Both the position numbers and the translations under genes were made by a program. A DNA stretch of 64,000 bases, taken from the NCBI GenBank assembly GCA_028692275.1, contig JAQUXR010000007.1:1-64000 (forward strand), written 5' to 3'. Below the pieces are notes generated by a model. The model did no database searches. It was not told where the DNA came from and saw only the letters and a program-made list of their open reading frames with translations. The DNA comes from Frisingicoccus sp009929615 (GTDB taxonomy: Bacteria; Bacillota; Clostridia; Lachnospirales; Lachnospiraceae). The stretch's first letter is position 1. The number at the start of each line of letters is the position of its first letter. This document shows positions 62,101 to 64,000 of the stretch, piece by piece.

Positions 62101-62378
62101 AAGCTGAGATGGTAAACAAACTTCAGGAAGGCCGTCCAAATATTCTTGACTTAATTATGAATGGTAAGATTGATTTAATTATTAATACACCGGTTGGTCA
62201 GGAACGAAAAGCAGATGACAGCTATCTGCGTAAGGCAGCAATCAAGAAGAAAGTACCTTATATGACAACCATGGCTGCAGCTAAGGCAACAGCAAGTGGT
62301 ATCATAGCTGTTAATAAGCGTGGTAATAGCGACGTAATATCCTTACAGGAATTCCATAGTCAGATTAAAGAAAAATAA
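59154..62378 (+). CDS. carB: Carbamoyl-phosphate synthase large subunit
   Basis: CarB makes carbamoyl phosphate from bicarbonate, ammonia and two ATP for pyrimidine and arginine synthesis. The 1074-residue protein has two ATP-grasp halves (about 1-400 and 550-935), each beginning with a GSGPIIIGQ/GGGPNRIGQ loop, and a C-terminal MGS regulatory domain (about 940-1074). The small subunit carA is not adjacent; most bacteria have carAB together. GGGAGGAAG sets the ATG at 59154. It is flanked by its own promoter with an operator-like dyad and by a terminator. Confidence 0.95.
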   Translation: MSQRKDIHKVLIIGSGPIIIGQACEFDYSGTQACKALRKLGYEIVLVNSNPATIMTDPETADVTYIEPLNVERIEQIIAKERPDALLPNLGGQSGLNLCSELAKAGILEKYKVQVIGVQVDAIERGEDRMEFKKTMNELGIEMARSEVAYSVEGALEIAEELGYPVVLRPAYTMGGAGGGLVYNVEELKTVCARGLQASLIGEVLVEESILGWEELELEVVRDADNNMITVCFIENIDPLGVHTGDSFCAAPMLTISEEVQKRLQEKSYKIVESIEVIGGTNVQWAHDPETDRDIIIEINPRTSRSSALASKATGFPIALVSAMLATGLRLADIPCGKYGTLDKYVPDGDYVVIKFARWAFEKFKGVEDKLGTQMRAVGEVMSIGKNYKEAFQKAIRSLEIGRAGLGHAADFDTKSKEELLRMLMTPTSERHFIMYEALRKGATVDEIFDITKVKHYFIEQMKELVEEEEALAASKGQLPSDEALISAKKSGFSDKYLSQILEVSEDDIRNKRLAIGLEERWEGVHVSGTQDSAYYYSTYIGEDKNPISSGKPKIMILGGGPNRIGQGIEFDYCCVHASLALKKLGFDTIIVNCNPETVSTDYDTSDKLYFEPLTLEDVLSIYNKEKPVGVIAQFGGQTPLNLADDLERNGVKILGTAPSVIDLAEDRDLFRAMMEKLEIPMPESGMAVNVEEALEIAEGIGYPVMVRPSYVLGGRGMEVVYDADSMAGYMKAAVGVTPDRPILIDRFLGHATECEADAISDGTHAFVPAVMEHIELAGVHSGDSACIIPSKHLSDENVETIKEYTRKIAEEMHVKGLMNMQYAIENGKVFVLEANPRASRTVPLVSKVCNIRMVPLAIDIVTSELTGRPSPVPELKEKHIPYYGVKEAVFPFNMFQEVDPVLGPEMRSTGEVLGLSESYGEAFCKAQEATQTKLPLGGTVLITVCDKDKPEVVEVAKAFNEAGFKIMASKHTCKLIQEAGIEAEMVNKLQEGRPNILDLIMNGKIDLIINTPVGQERKADDSYLRKAAIKKKVPYMTTMAAAKATASGIIAVNKRGNSDVISLQEFHSQIKEK

Positions 62379-62392
62379 TATATAGTAAACCC

Positions 62393-62436
62393 AAAGGCGG
62401 GAATTCATAAATTAATGTGAATTTCTGCCTTTTTTT
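62393..62436 (+). terminator. Rho-independent terminator after carB
   Basis: A 15-bp stem with two G-T pairs (62393-62407 with 62418-62432) and 10-base loop, followed by a T run. Confidence 0.92.
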
Positions 62437-62502
62437 CTTGGAAGAACAGGAAGAATGAGGTATACTCTTAGTTATTGATAAAGGAAGTACCAGGAGGAAT
62501 TC

Positions 62503-63549
62503 ATGGAGAATAACGAAGTTAAACATAAAAGGCGTCCACGGTATAAGGGAACCCATCCGAGAAATTATCACGAGAAATATAAGGAACTTCACCCGGAAAA
62601 GTATGGTGATACGGTTGCAAAGGTTATACAGAAGGGAAGTACGCCGGCAGGAATGCATATTTCCATTTGTGTTCAGGAGATTTTAGATTTCTTTCAGATA
62701 AAACCGGGACAGAGAGGCCTGGATGCAACCCTTGGTTATGGCGGACATACTTTAGAGATGCTGAAATGTCTGAATCATGAGGGGCATATCTACGGTTTGG
62801 ATGTGGATCCTATTGAGTCATCAAAGACAAAAGAACGGCTGGAAAAACTGGGCTATGGTCCGGATATGCTCACAGTGAAGCTTATCAACTTTGCCAATAT
62901 TGATGAAGTTGCAGCCGAGGGAGGTCCCTTTGATTTTGTATTAGCGGATTTAGGTGTTTCATCGATGCAGATTGATAATCCGGAAAGAGGATTTTCTTAT
63001 AAAGTGGATGGACCTCTGGACCTTCGGCTGAATCCTGAAAAAGGAATAACAGCTGCTGAGAGATTGGAAGAATCCGACGAAGAAGAGCTTATTGGAATGT
63101 TTATGGAAAATGCGGATGAGCCCTATGCTGAAGAAATTGCAAAGGCCATTGTCCGGGAGATTCGTCATGGACATAAGATTGATACAACAAAAAGGCTGAG
63201 GGATGTTATTGAGAATGCACTGTCCTTTATTCCGGAGGCTGAGCGAAAAGAGGCTGTAAAGAAGTCTTGTCAAAGGACTTTTCAGGCCCTTCGAATTGAT
63301 GTAAACAGCGAGTTTGAGGTACTCTATCAGTTTTTGGAGAAACTGCCACAGGTTTTATCCGATGGCGGGAAAGTCGCTATTTTAACTTTCCATTCAGGAG
63401 AAGACCGTCTTGTAAAAAGGTCCTTTAAAGAATTTTATAAGCAGGGTGTTTATAGAGAAATTTTAAAAGATGTTATTCGACCTTCGGCAGAAGAATGTAA
63501 TAGAAATCCACGAGCCCGTTCAACGAAGATGCGATGGGCTATAAAATAA
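62503..63549 (+). CDS. RsmH/MraW-family rRNA methyltransferase paralogue
   Basis: This 348-residue class I methyltransferase belongs to the RsmH (16S rRNA m4C1402) family: SAM motif DATLGYGGHT (74-83), GLDVDP (98-103), DLGVSSMQIDNPERGFSY, the inserted helical domain, and the C-terminal NPRARSTKMRW. It differs from canonical RsmH (about 310 residues) by a basic N-terminal extension of about 45 residues (KHKRRPRYKG) and AGMHISICVQEI in place of the usual H-x-PV start. It does not sit beside ftsL, pbp or mra genes as rsmH does; a HAD phosphatase gene follows 11 bp later. It may be a second copy with another RNA target. Confidence 0.85.
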   Translation: MENNEVKHKRRPRYKGTHPRNYHEKYKELHPEKYGDTVAKVIQKGSTPAGMHISICVQEILDFFQIKPGQRGLDATLGYGGHTLEMLKCLNHEGHIYGLDVDPIESSKTKERLEKLGYGPDMLTVKLINFANIDEVAAEGGPFDFVLADLGVSSMQIDNPERGFSYKVDGPLDLRLNPEKGITAAERLEESDEEELIGMFMENADEPYAEEIAKAIVREIRHGHKIDTTKRLRDVIENALSFIPEAERKEAVKKSCQRTFQALRIDVNSEFEVLYQFLEKLPQVLSDGGKVAILTFHSGEDRLVKRSFKEFYKQGVYREILKDVIRPSAEECNRNPRARSTKMRWAIK

Positions 63550-63560
63550 GGAGTGACAGA

Positions 63561-64000
63561 ATGATTAAGGCATGTATATTTGATTTGGATGGAACATTGG
63601 CGGACACTTTAGAATCCATGTCATCAACGATGAATAAGGTGATAGAACCTTTTGGTTATGAACCTCTTCCAACAGATAATTTCCGCTATTATGCCGGAGA
63701 TGGGGCCAAGACTCTGGTTGAGAGAGCTTTAAAGGATGCAGGAGATAAGGAACTTCAACACTTGGATACTGTCTACAAAGCTTACAGTGAGGTCTTTGAC
63801 AAAGACTGTACTTATAAAGTCAGAGTATTTGATGGTATGCGAGATACTCTTCAAAAACTTAAAGCTCAGGGACTGAAGCTGGCAGTTCTTTCAAACAAAC
63901 CGCATCCTCAGACGATAAAGGTTATTTCGAATCTTTTTGGTGAAGGTCTTTTTGACCATGTTCAAGGACAGCAGGAAGGCATTGAGAAAAAACCAGACCC
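63561..64000 (+). CDS. HAD-superfamily phosphatase, truncated by window end
   Basis: The first 146 codons of a subfamily IA hydrolase are visible, continuing past the edge. The nucleophile motif FDLDGTLAD begins at residue 7 (Asp8, Asp10), and motif II is in LAVLSNKPH; this is the phosphoglycolate phosphatase (Gph) pattern. TAAGGAGTG precedes the ATG. It starts 11 bp after the rsmH-like gene and is probably co-transcribed with it. The remainder, including the acidic motif IV, lies outside. Confidence 0.85.
   Translation, partial: MIKACIFDLDGTLADTLESMSSTMNKVIEPFGYEPLPTDNFRYYAGDGAKTLVERALKDAGDKELQHLDTVYKAYSEVFDKDCTYKVRVFDGMRDTLQKLKAQGLKLAVLSNKPHPQTIKVISNLFGEGLFDHVQGQQEGIEKKPD

Noticed and set aside
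1..64000. CRISPR arrays, tRNA/rRNA genes, prophage or toxin-antitoxin loci
   Set aside because: No regularly spaced repeats, cloverleaf sequences or phage-type gene runs were recognised, and intergenic gaps are all under about 270 bp.

Overview
This window is a gene-dense, moderately AT-rich stretch of a Gram-positive, strictly anaerobic Clostridia chromosome, most likely a gut Lachnospiraceae. The signs are a 1174-residue pyruvate:ferredoxin oxidoreductase, a NifU-like/GGGtGRT protein pair, DUF1846 and DUF1015 proteins, a thiSFGH cluster, strong GGAGG ribosome binding sites and compact hairpin plus T-run terminators. The species cannot be named from sequence alone. Nearly everything is core metabolism; the only mobile DNA is an insertion-sequence end at the left edge. 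No tRNA, rRNA, CRISPR array or prophage was seen.

Layout. 1-122: end of an IS3-like element. 150-5544: LUD-domain protein (minus), topB, glmS and a lone left-handed beta-helix acyltransferase. 5799-8102: the NifU-like/GGGtGRT pair and an Rrf2 regulator with a cysteine triad. 8191-13330: HAD phosphatase, InlB-repeat surface protein, an orphan EutQ-like cupin and enolase. 13439-15060: ilvN-ilvC. 15216-22713: a peptidoglycan glycosyltransferase, a complete Opp/Dpp peptide transporter and a small phosphodiesterase-superfamily protein. 22771-28903 (minus): LysR regulator, AEC transporter and the two subunits of a topoisomerase IV-like enzyme. 29036-40196: leuCDB-ilvD-ilvB, then serC-serA-DUF1015-aldo/keto reductase. 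40348-42609: glgB. 42652-46953 (minus): argH and thiSFGH. 47169-50976: rpsO-pnp and a zinc-ribbon membrane protein. 51124-54648: pyruvate:ferredoxin oxidoreductase. 54736-56725 (minus): small lipoprotein and DUF1846 protein. 56886-64000: M16 peptidase, HAAS membrane protein, rlmH, carB, an rsmH-like methyltransferase and the start of a HAD phosphatase.

How the genes fit together. The dominant theme is branched-chain amino acid and serine synthesis (ilvN, ilvC, leuCDB, ilvD, ilvB, serC, serA), with peptide import as the alternative nitrogen and carbon source. The opp and ilvD promoters share a 12-bp dyad motif repeated every 19 bp, so one unidentified regulator may link peptide uptake with amino-acid synthesis. 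A LysR gene divergent from leuC has a textbook LysR-type box between the two. Pathways are split: ilvB lies 20 kb from ilvN, carB has no carA, serC/serA have no serB, and glgB has no other glycogen gene nearby.

The best candidates for undescribed biology are the highly expressed-looking NifU-like/GGGtGRT pair with its Rrf2 neighbour, the serC-serA-DUF1015 unit lacking a phosphoserine phosphatase, the 19-bp operator arrays, the RNA hairpins that mask the enolase and transposase ribosome binding sites, and an rsmH-family paralogue that appears to lie outside a division/cell-wall cluster.
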